Shown here one piece after another: positions 1-6,693 of a stretch of 11,290 bases of DNA (positions are counted from its first letter, which is position 1; every line of letters starts with the position of its first letter). Origin of the DNA: an uncultured Halioglobus sp. (GTDB taxonomy: Bacteria > Pseudomonadota > Gammaproteobacteria > Pseudomonadales > Halieaceae); assembly GCA_905480565.1 (NCBI GenBank), contig CAJQQW010000234.1, positions 1-11,290 of the forward strand, written 5' to 3'. The notes under the pieces were generated by a model. The model had not been told where the DNA came from. It worked only from the letters and a program-made list of their open reading frames with translations, and made no database searches. The translations under genes were made by a program, and so were the position numbers.

Positions 1-757
1 GGGCGGCGGTGCTGGTTGCACCGGTAGTGGACAGAGCATAAACAGAGGCACCGTGGGCTGAGGGCCGCCGGAACGCGTCAGCATGGATGGAAACGAACAG
101 GTCTGCCTGGCGCTTGCGCGCGAGCTCTCTGCGCCCCTTGAGACTGACGTAATAATCACCGCTGCGAACGAGCGTGGGGCGAAAACCCTTGTCCGCCTCC
201 AGCAGGGCGAATAATTCCCGGGAGATAGCCAGCACAATGTCCTTCTCGCGAACCCGGGAGGGGCCGATCGCGCCCGGATCCTCTCCCCCGTGTCCCGCAT
301 CAATAGCAATTATGAGGTCCCGCTTCCCGGCAGCATCTACCTGCTTCTTGACCTCGACAGGGCGCGCCTGCTTATCGTAAAGGTCAAGCACGAGGCGATC
401 GCCGGCCTGTTCATTGGCGCGGAGGTCAAAACTGCGAGGATCAACCTCGGCACTGACCTCGAGCACAACACGCAAATCATCACCATCGCGTATGCCAGAA
501 CGGATGGCGGTCACCGGCGTTTTTCCCAGATTCAGTTGGGTCAAGTCAGCACCCAGAGTGGCCTCGCGAAGGTCTACCACGATGCGTCGCGGATTGGATA
601 ATACAATCAGTGAATGCTCGGTCGCGCCGGAGAGATCAAAAACAATACGCGTGTGGTCAGGTGCTCGCCACAGACGCACATCGTGCACCTCTACCGCCCA
701 CACTGAAGGGCAAACCAGCAAAAAAAGGGCCACCCAGATCCAACACGCCCTGCCCAT
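1..757 (-). CDS. N-acetylmuramoyl-L-alanine amidase, AmiB/AmiC type (N-terminal part; runs off the left edge)
   Basis: Zinc-dependent periplasmic amidase that cuts the bond between muramic acid and the stem peptide of murein during cell separation. The start at 757 is an ATG with a GGGAG ribosome site four bases upstream (762-766). About 252 codons are present and no stop is reached. Residues 1-21 form a signal peptide (short basic start, hydrophobic WVALFLLVCPSVWA, cleavage after VWA). Residues about 22-130 fit an AMIN domain, which targets such amidases to the septum. From about 147 the Amidase_3 catalytic domain begins, with DAGHGGEDPGA (His156), REKDIV (Glu171) and SIHAD (His225) as the expected zinc ligands. 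The C-terminus lies outside, so a LysM domain (AmiB) cannot be told from its absence and I give no symbol. It follows tsaE by 42 bases on the same strand, the order seen in E. coli, where mutL comes next. Confidence 0.95.
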   Translation of the reverse strand, partial: MGRACWIWVALFLLVCPSVWAVEVHDVRLWRAPDHTRIVFDLSGATEHSLIVLSNPRRIVVDLREATLGADLTQLNLGKTPVTAIRSGIRDGDDLRVVLEVSAEVDPRSFDLRANEQAGDRLVLDLYDKQARPVEVKKQVDAAGKRDLIIAIDAGHGGEDPGAIGPSRVREKDIVLAISRELFALLEADKGFRPTLVRSGDYYVSLKGRRELARKRQADLFVSIHADAFRRPSAHGASVYALSTTGATSTAA

Positions 758-799
758 AGCACTCCCGCTGACCCATTACTGTTTTTATAGACCCGACGT

Positions 800-1273
800 C
801 TAGTCGTCGAGCTGCACTCGCAGCCGAGCCATTACCCGCTCACCTCGCTCGGACCTGGCGTCATAACCCAAGCGACGCCCCGGTTCGTCGCGATCAATGG
901 TAATCACTAAATCTGCCGAGGGCAAAGCACCTTCGCCCCGCTGGGGCCATTCCACCAGGCAAATGGAAAAATCACCAAAATAATCCCGGATACCAATAAA
1001 TTCCAGCTCCTCTGGATCGCCCAGCCGATAGAGGTCGAAGTGGAAAACCTGATAAGCCTGCAGCTCGTAGGGCTCGACCAGGGTATAGGTAGGACTCTTT
1101 ACAGCACCGCAATGGCCAAGTTGCTGGATGAATCCGCGACTGAACGTTGTCTTACCCATGCCCAGGCCGCCCTGCAGGTAAACGACCAGCCCGTTCTCTG
1201 CGGCACGCGCCAATGCAGCGCCGTGCGCCACCAGAGCGGGTTCGTCAACAGCCGTTTGCGCAAAGCCTGTCAT
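800..1273 (-). CDS. tsaE: tRNA threonylcarbamoyladenosine biosynthesis ATPase TsaE
   Basis: Small cytoplasmic ATPase that works with TsaB, TsaC and TsaD to make t6A at position 37 of ANN-decoding tRNAs. The 157 residues are normal family length. A Walker A loop is visible at 35-43 (GGLGMGKTT), followed by the family signatures SPTYTLVEPY (60-69), HFDLYR (78-83), GDPEELEFIGIRDYF and LVEWP with Glu108 and Trp109. The ATG at 1271-1273 shares its A with the TGA stop of nnr (TGATG) and no separate Shine-Dalgarno site is seen, so translation is probably coupled to nnr by reinitiation. The amidase gene follows 42 bases downstream. The nnr-tsaE-ami order is conserved in many gammaproteobacteria. Confidence 0.97.
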   Translation of the reverse strand: MTGFAQTAVDEPALVAHGAALARAAENGLVVYLQGGLGMGKTTFSRGFIQQLGHCGAVKSPTYTLVEPYELQAYQVFHFDLYRLGDPEELEFIGIRDYFGDFSICLVEWPQRGEGALPSADLVITIDRDEPGRRLGYDARSERGERVMARLRVQLDD

Positions 1274-2751
1274 CAGCCCAGCAAAGCTCGGAGGCGCGGC
1301 AGCAAGTCCGTCGCCAGCAGCCCTCGCTGACCTTCCTCGGCCGCGATATCTGCCGCGGCACCGTGCAGACAGGTGCCGAGTGCGGCCGCTTCAATGGCGG
1401 TGAGACCCTGCGCCCATAACGAACCAATCACACCGCTTAACACATCCCCCATACCACCGCTTGCCATACCGGGATTACCGTAGTCGCTCAACAGCGTCTG
1501 TTCGCGATCAGCGATCAGGCTGCCATTACCCTTTAACACCACCGTGGCCGCATAGCGCGCCTGCAGCTCCTCTATCGCGGCAAAGCGGTCAGCCTGAACG
1601 ACGGCAGCCGTTGTGCCAAGTAGACGGGCCGCCTCGCCCGGGTGTGGCGTCATGATCCGCGCACCCGCCCCAGGATCTTCCACAACTCCCTTGGCGCGCA
1701 TGGTCAGTGCATCGGCATCCAACAGGACCGGCTTACCACTCGCCAGCGATCTGTGCAGTAACTGTCTCGACCAGGCCGAGTCGCCAAGACCAGGGCCAGC
1801 CACCAGCACATCAGCCGCCTCCAGCAGGGGCGTAAATTCCTCATCAGAAGAAACTCCGCGGGACATGGCCTCCGGAGCGCGCGCCACCAGCGCCGCAACA
1901 TGCTCAGGACGCGTCGCTATGCTCACCAACCCCGCGCCACATCGCAATGCGGCCTCCGCAGCCATCGCGGCAGCACCCGCCATGCCATAATCGCCACCCA
2001 CAACCAGCACAGTACCGCAGTGGCCTTTGTGGGTGGTTAACAGGCGCGGCGGCAATCGCTCCAGCAGCACGGCGAGATCCAGCCTTGCACAGTTGACGCT
2101 CGTCGATTCGTAAACGCTGGCAGGCACTTCCAGGTCGGCAAACTGCACCGCTCCGGCATATTCCGGCGCCTCGAAAGTGAACAAGCCGCGCTTCATGCCG
2201 ATAAACGTTACCGTCAAATCCGCCCTCACGGCATCGCCGAGCAGTCTACCTGTGTCACTGCAAATACCCGAGGGAATATCAATCGCCAGCACCGGCAAGT
2301 GACTGCCATTGATGCTCGAGATAACTGTCGGATACTCACCTCGCAAAGCGCCTTCCTGGCCGGTTCCTAGCATGGCGTCCACGAGCACACCGTCGGTGGG
2401 CATTTCGTGTTGGTCTAAGGAACAAACCGTCACACCGTTGGCCATCGCCTGTTGCCGTGCCATCAGGGCATCGCCGGTAATTTTGCTGCTATCACCCAAC
2501 TGCACCACTGTGGCACCAAGGCCACGCTTGTGCGCGAGGTCGGCCAAAAGGTAACCGTCGCCGCCGTTGTTACCCGTTCCACAGAATACTGTTATGGCGT
2601 CAGTTTCAGGCCATAGCTCAAGCAAATAACGAAAGGCCACGGCGGCCGCACGGGCCATTAGGGTAACGCCGGCGATACCGTGCTCATGGATGGCACATTG
2701 ATCGAGGGCGCGAGTTTGTGCTGCGGTATAAAGCGCTTCAGTTCCCAACAT
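1273..2751 (-). CDS. nnr: Bifunctional ADP-dependent NAD(P)H-hydrate dehydratase / NAD(P)H-hydrate epimerase
   Basis: Metabolite-repair enzyme: the N-terminal half epimerises R- and S-NAD(P)HX, and the C-terminal half dehydrates S-NAD(P)HX back to NAD(P)H using ADP. The protein is 492 residues, a full-length fusion. The YjeF_N part (about 1-215) shows CGTGNNGGDG (57-66), DAMLGTG (125-131) and DIPSG (158-162). The carbohydrate-kinase-like part (about 225-492) shows THKGHCGTVLVVGG, LDADALT (344-350), TPHPGE (368-373), KGNGS (407-411) and NPGMASGGMGDVLSG (426-440), which carries the nucleotide-binding and catalytic Asp loop. The ATG start at 2751 has only a weak CTGGA upstream, but domain homology begins within the first residues. 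It is first in the nnr-tsaE-ami operon, divergent from queG. No broken motifs were seen. Confidence 0.97.
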   Translation of the reverse strand: MLGTEALYTAAQTRALDQCAIHEHGIAGVTLMARAAAVAFRYLLELWPETDAITVFCGTGNNGGDGYLLADLAHKRGLGATVVQLGDSSKITGDALMARQQAMANGVTVCSLDQHEMPTDGVLVDAMLGTGQEGALRGEYPTVISSINGSHLPVLAIDIPSGICSDTGRLLGDAVRADLTVTFIGMKRGLFTFEAPEYAGAVQFADLEVPASVYESTSVNCARLDLAVLLERLPPRLLTTHKGHCGTVLVVGGDYGMAGAAAMAAEAALRCGAGLVSIATRPEHVAALVARAPEAMSRGVSSDEEFTPLLEAADVLVAGPGLGDSAWSRQLLHRSLASGKPVLLDADALTMRAKGVVEDPGAGARIMTPHPGEAARLLGTTAAVVQADRFAAIEELQARYAATVVLKGNGSLIADREQTLLSDYGNPGMASGGMGDVLSGVIGSLWAQGLTAIEAAALGTCLHGAAADIAAEEGQRGLLATDLLPRLRALLG

Positions 2752-2771
2752 ATTCCAGTCCGCGATTGATG

Positions 2772-2783
2772 ATGGCCGGCCAT
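2772..2783. repeat. 12-bp perfect palindrome in the nnr leader
   Basis: ATGGCCGGCCAT is a perfect palindrome (GGCCGGCC core) about 20 bases upstream of the nnr start codon, in the 211-bp gap between divergent nnr and queG. It could be an operator half or a methylation-type site, but a GC-rich palindrome of this size may also arise by chance. Nothing else clear is visible in the gap: no tRNA, no good queG promoter. Confidence 0.35.
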
Positions 2784-2805
2784 TTCACGCCGTACCTCTC
2801 CGGCT

Positions 2806-2814
2806 AGGATAACA
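2806..2814 (-). promoter_or_regulatory. Possible extended -10 promoter element for nnr
   Basis: On the minus strand the sequence reads TGTTATCCT, a TGn extension followed by TATCCT (4 of 6 matches to TATAAT). It would start transcription near 2799 and give nnr a leader of about 48 bases. No good -35 is seen at 16-18 bases, so the call rests on the extended -10 alone. Confidence 0.3.
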
Positions 2815-2962
2815 GGCCTTATTCAGGTGAACAGCCACTCCTCTGCGCAAGGAGCACAAGGCAGGCAAACCTTTCATGCACGCTGCACCCGAATTAAGCA
2901 GCGCAGAGTGAGATAGGTTCTGTCAAAATAGTGCTCAGAGACAAACCGCGGGGCGATCAGAA

Positions 2963-4039
2963 TTGCAGAAAACGCCAACAGAACAGGAGCTGCAGGCACT
3001 GTCGTCGGATATCAGGCGATGGGCCAGTGAACTGGGATTCCAGCAAACTGGCATTACCCACGTGAAGCTGGACAAACACGAACGTTACCTGCAGAAGTGG
3101 CTGGACGCCGGCTTCCACGGTGACATGGACTACATGGCGCGCCACGGCAGCAAACGCGCGAGGCCAGACGAACTGATCCCAGGAACACTTCGCGTAATCT
3201 CGCTGCGAATGGATTATCTCACTGATGACACCAGAGCGCTTGACGTACTGGAGTCGCCGGAGTCCGGCTATATTTCACGCTACACTCTCGGGCGTGACTA
3301 TCACAAGCTGATCCGCAAGCGGCTTTCCCAACTCGCCACGCGCATTGAAGAAGCAGTGGGCGGTGGCGCCTACCGCGCCTTTGTCGATAGCGCGCCAGTG
3401 CTGGAACGCGCCATCGCCCAACAGGCCGGCCTTGGCTGGATCGCTAAAAATACAATGCTTATCAACAAGGACGCCGGCTCCTGGTTTTTTCTCGGGGAAA
3501 TCTACACAGACCTGCCCCTGCCCATTGACACACCGCACAGCGAGAAGCACTGCGGCACGTGCACCACCTGCCTTGATATCTGCCCGACACAGGCATTTAC
3601 AGGACCCTTCCAGCTGGACGCGAGGAAATGTATTTCCTATCTGACAATCGAGCACAAGGGCAGCATCGACCCAGCGCTGAGACCCATGATAGGGAATCGC
3701 GTATTCGGTTGTGACGATTGCCAGTTATGCTGCCCCTGGAATAAGTTTGCACGTCACACTGACGAACCGGACTTTCGCCCCCGACATGGCCTGTCGAATA
3801 CAGAGCTCACGGACTTATTGCTATGGGATGAAGACACATTCCTTGCAAAGACCGCCGGCTCCGCCATTCGCCGCATCGGCTATGAACGCTGGCTACGCAA
3901 TGTCGCCATAGCGCTGGGCAACGCGCCGTCTTCCGAGCGCGTTATACAGGCACTGCGCCAACGGGAGCACCACTCTTCTTCCCTGGTCCGCGAACATATT
4001 GCCTGGGCTCTTGATCAGCATGGCATCACTGCAACCTGA
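2963..4039 (+). CDS. queG: Epoxyqueuosine reductase QueG
   Basis: Cobalamin-dependent iron-sulfur enzyme that reduces epoxyqueuosine to queuosine in the wobble position of tRNAs with GUN anticodons. It has 358 residues. The N-terminal domain carries [32 protein letters not shown] and FVDSAP (Asp142, matching the catalytic Asp of the family). Two 4Fe-4S binding sets follow: C197-x2-C200-x2-C203-x3-C207-P, Cys223, and C250-x2-C253-x3-C257-P. Cys256 is an additional cysteine next to the last ligand; E. coli has Ile there. A C-terminal HEAT-like region contains [22 protein letters not shown]. The start must be the TTG at 2963: an in-frame TGA lies shortly upstream, no other start codon lies between, and starting at the next GTG would remove the conserved LGFQQTGI segment. 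Its 3' end overlaps that of orn by 14 bp. Confidence 0.96.
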   Translation: MQKTPTEQELQALSSDIRRWASELGFQQTGITHVKLDKHERYLQKWLDAGFHGDMDYMARHGSKRARPDELIPGTLRVISLRMDYLTDDTRALDVLESPESGYISRYTLGRDYHKLIRKRLSQLATRIEEAVGGGAYRAFVDSAPVLERAIAQQAGLGWIAKNTMLINKDAGSWFFLGEIYTDLPLPIDTPHSEKHCGTCTTCLDICPTQAFTGPFQLDARKCISYLTIEHKGSIDPALRPMIGNRVFGCDDCQLCCPWNKFARHTDEPDFRPRHGLSNTELTDLLLWDEDTFLAKTAGSAIRRIGYERWLRNVAIALGNAPSSERVIQALRQREHHSSSLVREHIAWALDQHGITAT

Positions 4040-4571
4040 GGAAATGCTCGCGGTAGTAACGCATTTCGCTAATCGATTCACGAATATCATCGAGCGCCAG
4101 GTGGGAGGCCGACTTGGAAATACCTGGCGCGAGCTCAGGCCGCCAGCGCAGCATCAATATCTTCAGCGTGCTCACGTCCAAATTACGATAATGGAAATAA
4201 GCCTCCAATCCCGGCATGTGGCGCGCCATAAAACGCCTGTCCTGGCAGATTGAGTTGCCGCACATAGGAGACGCTCCCGCTGGAACCCATTGTTCTAGGA
4301 AGGCGACCGTGTCGCGCTCCGCCTGCGCCTCATCGATGTCACTGGCGCGCACACGAGCCACCAGGCCAGACTGGTTATGATGCCTTGTATTCCACTCGTC
4401 CATGCCATCCAGCCGGCTATCCGGCTGGTGCACGGCAATAACAGGTCCTTCCGCGAGGGTGTTCAACAAACTATCAGTGACGATCGTAGCGATTTCAATA
4501 ACAACATCGCGTTCCGGATCGAGGCCAGTCATTTCCATGTCAACCCAGATGAGATTATTGGCATCCTGCAT
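4026..4571 (-). CDS. orn: Oligoribonuclease (3'-5' exoribonuclease, DEDDh family)
   Basis: Degrades RNA fragments of two to five nucleotides, and pGpG from cyclic-di-GMP breakdown, to mononucleotides; it is essential in E. coli. Starting at the ATG at 4571 gives 181 residues, the same length as E. coli Orn, and begins [18 protein letters not shown]. An upstream in-frame ATG at 4658 would add 29 unrelated residues and reach into the rsgA start, so it was not used. A GGGAA lies four bases before the chosen ATG. DEDDh residues visible are Asp11 and Glu13 ([10 protein letters not shown]), Asp111 (NSICQDRRF), His157 and Asp162 (HLALDD). Cys109 stands where E. coli has Gly in NSIGQDR. It is divergent from rsgA and convergent with queG. 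Confidence 0.97.
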   Translation of the reverse strand: MQDANNLIWVDMEMTGLDPERDVVIEIATIVTDSLLNTLAEGPVIAVHQPDSRLDGMDEWNTRHHNQSGLVARVRASDIDEAQAERDTVAFLEQWVPAGASPMCGNSICQDRRFMARHMPGLEAYFHYRNLDVSTLKILMLRWRPELAPGISKSASHLALDDIRESISEMRYYREHFLRLQ

Positions 4572-4605
4572 ACGGTTCCCGTCCTGCGCGCTATATGAGG
4601 CGCGC

Positions 4606-4633
4606 AGTGTAACAAATTGCCTCGACAGACCAA
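4606..4633 (-). promoter_or_regulatory. Predicted orn promoter
   Basis: On the minus strand TACACT (4611-4606) is preceded by TGT, forming an extended -10 TGTTACACT. TTGGTC (4633-4628) lies 16 bases upstream as a weak -35. Predicted start is near 4599, leaving a 27-base leader that includes the GGGAA ribosome site. Its -35 abuts the -35 of the rsgA promoter on the other strand. Confidence 0.45.
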
Positions 4634-4650
4634 GACTGCCACCCAATAAT
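4622..4650 (+). promoter_or_regulatory. Predicted sigma-70 promoter of rsgA
   Basis: TCGACA (4622-4627, 5 of 6 to TTGACA) and AATAAT (4645-4650, 5 of 6 to TATAAT) are separated by exactly 17 bases. The predicted first transcribed base, about seven bases past the -10, is 4656-4658, which coincides with the rsgA ATG at 4657. This would give a leaderless or nearly leaderless mRNA. Confidence 0.6.
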
Positions 4651-4656
4651 GGGGGC

Positions 4657-5676
4657 ATGAGTAAACGTAAACTGAGCCGGCAGCAGGCCTGGCGAGTGGA
4701 AAAAATTCAGGAGGAGCGCGCCAAACGCGCCGCAAGGCGTGACGAGGCCGCACAAGGTGCGCTGTCGGGTGGGGAACTCGGGCCCGAGCAGGACGGGCTT
4801 ATCGTAGCCCATTACGGCACGCAGGTCGCGGTGGAGTCGATACCGGGCTCGAGTCGCCGCTGCCATCTGCGAGCCAATCTGGAAGGGCTGGTTACCGGTG
4901 ACAATGTAATCTGGCGTGAGGGGGATCCCTTCGGCGTCGTTGTGGCTCAGCGGGCAAGAAGCAGCGAGCTTTGCCGGCCGGATTCCTACGGTAAGCTGAA
5001 GCCAGTCGCTGCCAATATCGACAGGATTATGCTGGTCGTAGCGCCCTACCCCGAACCCCATGCAAATTTAATTGACCGTTACCTGGTTGCAGCCGACGCG
5101 GTCGGCATAGAACCGGTAATCCTGCTAAACAAAATCGACCTGCTCGTGCAGGATGCAGCCAGAGGGGAAAGTATTCACAGCATGCTCAGCGTCTACCAGG
5201 ACCTGGGCTACCAAATCATTCACACCTCCGTTAAAACCGGAGGAACGGACGCTCTCCATTGCGCTCTGGAAGAACACACCAGCGTCTTCGTCGGGCAATC
5301 TGGTGTCGGCAAATCATCATTGGTGAATGCCTTGCTGCCGGGCGCGCAGATGCCGGTAGGACCACTGTCAGAAAACACGCAAAAGGGCACTCATACCACT
5401 ACCACCGCACAATTGCTGCACCTGCAATGTGGCGGCTCACTGATAGACTCTCCCGGAGTGCGCGAGTTCGGCTTATGGCACATGACCAGAGAACAAGTAG
5501 AGCAGGGTTTCCGTGAATTTCAGCCATTCATAGGGCACTGCAAATTCCGTGACTGCCAGCACGAGGGCGAACCGGGATGCACCATCCTGCAATCCGTCAC
5601 GGCAGGCAATATCAGCGCACAGCGGTTGCAGAGTTATCGACGGATCGTTAGCAGCCTGGAGGACAGTCGCCAATAG
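4657..5676 (+). CDS. rsgA: Small ribosomal subunit biogenesis GTPase RsgA
   Basis: Circularly permuted GTPase that checks late 30S subunit maturation; its GTPase is stimulated by the subunit. The 339 residues start at [10 protein letters not shown], matching the E. coli start MSKNKLSKGQQ. The frame is open upstream, but those residues lie antisense to orn and are not family-like. An OB-fold occupies about 45-105. The G motifs are in permuted order: G4 NKID (158-161), G1 GQSGVGKS (213-220), G2-like THTTTT (245-250), G3 DSPG (264-267). A C-terminal zinc knuckle follows with Cys295, Cys300, His302 and Cys308. The region before the ATG has GGGGG only one base away, too close for a normal ribosome site. 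It is divergent from orn and convergent with psd (12 bp between stops); in E. coli rsgA and psd are codirectional. Confidence 0.96.
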   Translation: MSKRKLSRQQAWRVEKIQEERAKRAARRDEAAQGALSGGELGPEQDGLIVAHYGTQVAVESIPGSSRRCHLRANLEGLVTGDNVIWREGDPFGVVVAQRARSSELCRPDSYGKLKPVAANIDRIMLVVAPYPEPHANLIDRYLVAADAVGIEPVILLNKIDLLVQDAARGESIHSMLSVYQDLGYQIIHTSVKTGGTDALHCALEEHTSVFVGQSGVGKSSLVNALLPGAQMPVGPLSENTQKGTHTTTTAQLLHLQCGGSLIDSPGVREFGLWHMTREQVEQGFREFQPFIGHCKFRDCQHEGEPGCTILQSVTAGNISAQRLQSYRRIVSSLEDSRQ

Positions 5677-5688
5677 CCCAATGCAGTG

Positions 5689-6537
5689 TCAGACCCTTGT
5701 GCCGAAACCCTCACCCACTCGCGTCATCACTCCGGGAGCATAGCGTTCATCAAACTCCATTACCCCCTCAGGGAACAGCAGAATCACCGTAGAACCGAGG
5801 TAAAAGCGTCCCATCTCTTCACCTTTGGCCAGCGAGACCTCTGCAGGGAGATTCACATGATCCACCAACTGGCGTCGCCGTTGCGGCGGCGCTACACGAC
5901 CCGCCCAAACCGTTTCGATGCCCGCCACCACCATGGCACCGACCAGCACCATTGCCATGGGACCGAAGTCCGTCTCAAAGTAGCAGACCAGGCGCTCGTT
6001 ACGCGCAAACAGCCGCTCCACGTTGTCAGCGGTAACACCGTTCACCGAGAACAACTGGCCGGGAACATAGCAACTCGCCGTTAACTGCCCCGCCACGGGC
6101 ATATGTACGCGGTGGTAATCCCTTGGCGACAGGTAGATAGTCGCGAACCGGCCGCCGCGAAACGCTGCTCCACGGCTCAAATCTCCGCCCAAGAGGTCGG
6201 TCACCGTATAATCACGACCCTTGGCCTGTAAAAGCCGCCCCTCAACAATGTCACCTATCTGACTGACCGCCCCATCAGCAGGGCAAACAAGATCTGCGCT
6301 CGCGAGCGGTCGCACGCCCTCTCGCAGGGGACGCGTGAAGAACTCGTTAAAACAGGCGTAATGTCGGTACTCTGGCTCCTGCGCCTCTGACATGTCCACA
6401 TCAAAGGCACGTATAAAACGATGGATGGCAAAGTCTTTCAACCAGACCGGATGACGCCACTCGGCCAGAGCACCGGTAAAGCGAGACAAGAGATGTTGCG
6501 GCGCCAGCGCCTGAAACAAGACAAATAGTTTTTCCAT
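5689..6537 (-). CDS. psd: Phosphatidylserine decarboxylase proenzyme
   Basis: Membrane-associated pyruvoyl enzyme converting phosphatidylserine to phosphatidylethanolamine. The 282-residue proenzyme shows PADGAVSQIG with Asp88, the signature YLSPRDYHRVHMP (His142 and His145), YVPGQLFSVN, LFARNER, and the self-cleavage motif LGST at 247-250, where Ser249 would become the pyruvoyl group. Asp88, His145 and Ser249 correspond to the Asp-His-Ser self-processing triad described for E. coli. The protein stops about 34 residues after the cleavage site, so the alpha chain is short and lacks the long acidic tail of the E. coli enzyme. The start MEKLFVLFQ fits the family N-terminus, but no Shine-Dalgarno site precedes it. 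It lies 156 bases after phoH on the same strand. Confidence 0.96.
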   Translation of the reverse strand: MEKLFVLFQALAPQHLLSRFTGALAEWRHPVWLKDFAIHRFIRAFDVDMSEAQEPEYRHYACFNEFFTRPLREGVRPLASADLVCPADGAVSQIGDIVEGRLLQAKGRDYTVTDLLGGDLSRGAAFRGGRFATIYLSPRDYHRVHMPVAGQLTASCYVPGQLFSVNGVTADNVERLFARNERLVCYFETDFGPMAMVLVGAMVVAGIETVWAGRVAPPQRRRQLVDHVNLPAEVSLAKGEEMGRFYLGSTVILLFPEGVMEFDERYAPGVMTRVGEGFGTRV

Positions 6538-6544
6538 GGGGCAC

Positions 6545-6550
6545 AGTGTA
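6545..6550 (-). promoter_or_regulatory. Possible -10 element of psd
   Basis: On the minus strand TACACT (4 of 6) sits within GTTACACTG, the same nine bases found at the predicted orn -10. Predicted transcription start is near 6538, one base before the psd ATG. No convincing -35 is seen, so this is weak. Confidence 0.25.
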
Positions 6551-6613
6551 ACCGCAAACCGCCGTTAAGGGGTGATCGTTTGTGCCGCAGGGGCAAGCGC
6601 ATTCATGGATTTT

Positions 6614-6638
6614 TCTGCGCACTACGCGCGCGCGCAGA
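6614..6638. repeat. Inverted repeat with alternating CG tract between phoH and psd
   Basis: TCTGCGC (6614-6620) and GCGCAGA (6632-6638) are perfect inverted copies around an 11-base centre. Bases 6623-6636 alternate strictly pyrimidine-purine (TACGCGCGCGCGCA), a pattern able to form Z-DNA. It sits 56 bases past the phoH stop. It could stall transcription or stabilise the phoH 3' end. It lacks a U-tract on the phoH strand (the T run is on the other side), so it is not a standard terminator. Confidence 0.5.
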
Positions 6639-6693
6639 CGGAACCGAAGCGCACAACTTCACACACTCCGACGCCTGTCCCGGAACGCTATCG

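Noticed and set aside
414..803. 129-codon open frame on the plus strand across the amidase gene
   Set aside because: It is antisense to the signal peptide and AMIN domain, with low-complexity Ser/Arg/Thr composition.
2921..2926. Perfect TTGACA on the minus strand upstream of nnr
   Set aside because: No -10-like hexamer occurs at 16-18 bases; the nearest A/T-rich hexamer is 23 bases away.
4402..4656. N-terminal extension of rsgA (85 codons) from an upstream in-frame ATG
   Set aside because: It lies antisense to orn, has no similarity to RsgA, and the family start MSKxK sits at 4657.
4572..4658. 29-codon N-terminal extension of orn
   Set aside because: Residues are not family-like, the 181-residue form equals E. 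coli Orn, and the extension would overlap the predicted promoters.
4649..4660. Three-codon open frame ATG GGG GCA TGA overlapping the rsgA ATG
   Set aside because: It would not be transcribed if the mRNA starts near 4657, and so short a frame is expected by chance.
6614..6638. Intrinsic terminator for phoH
   Set aside because: The hairpin is followed by A, not T, on the phoH strand.
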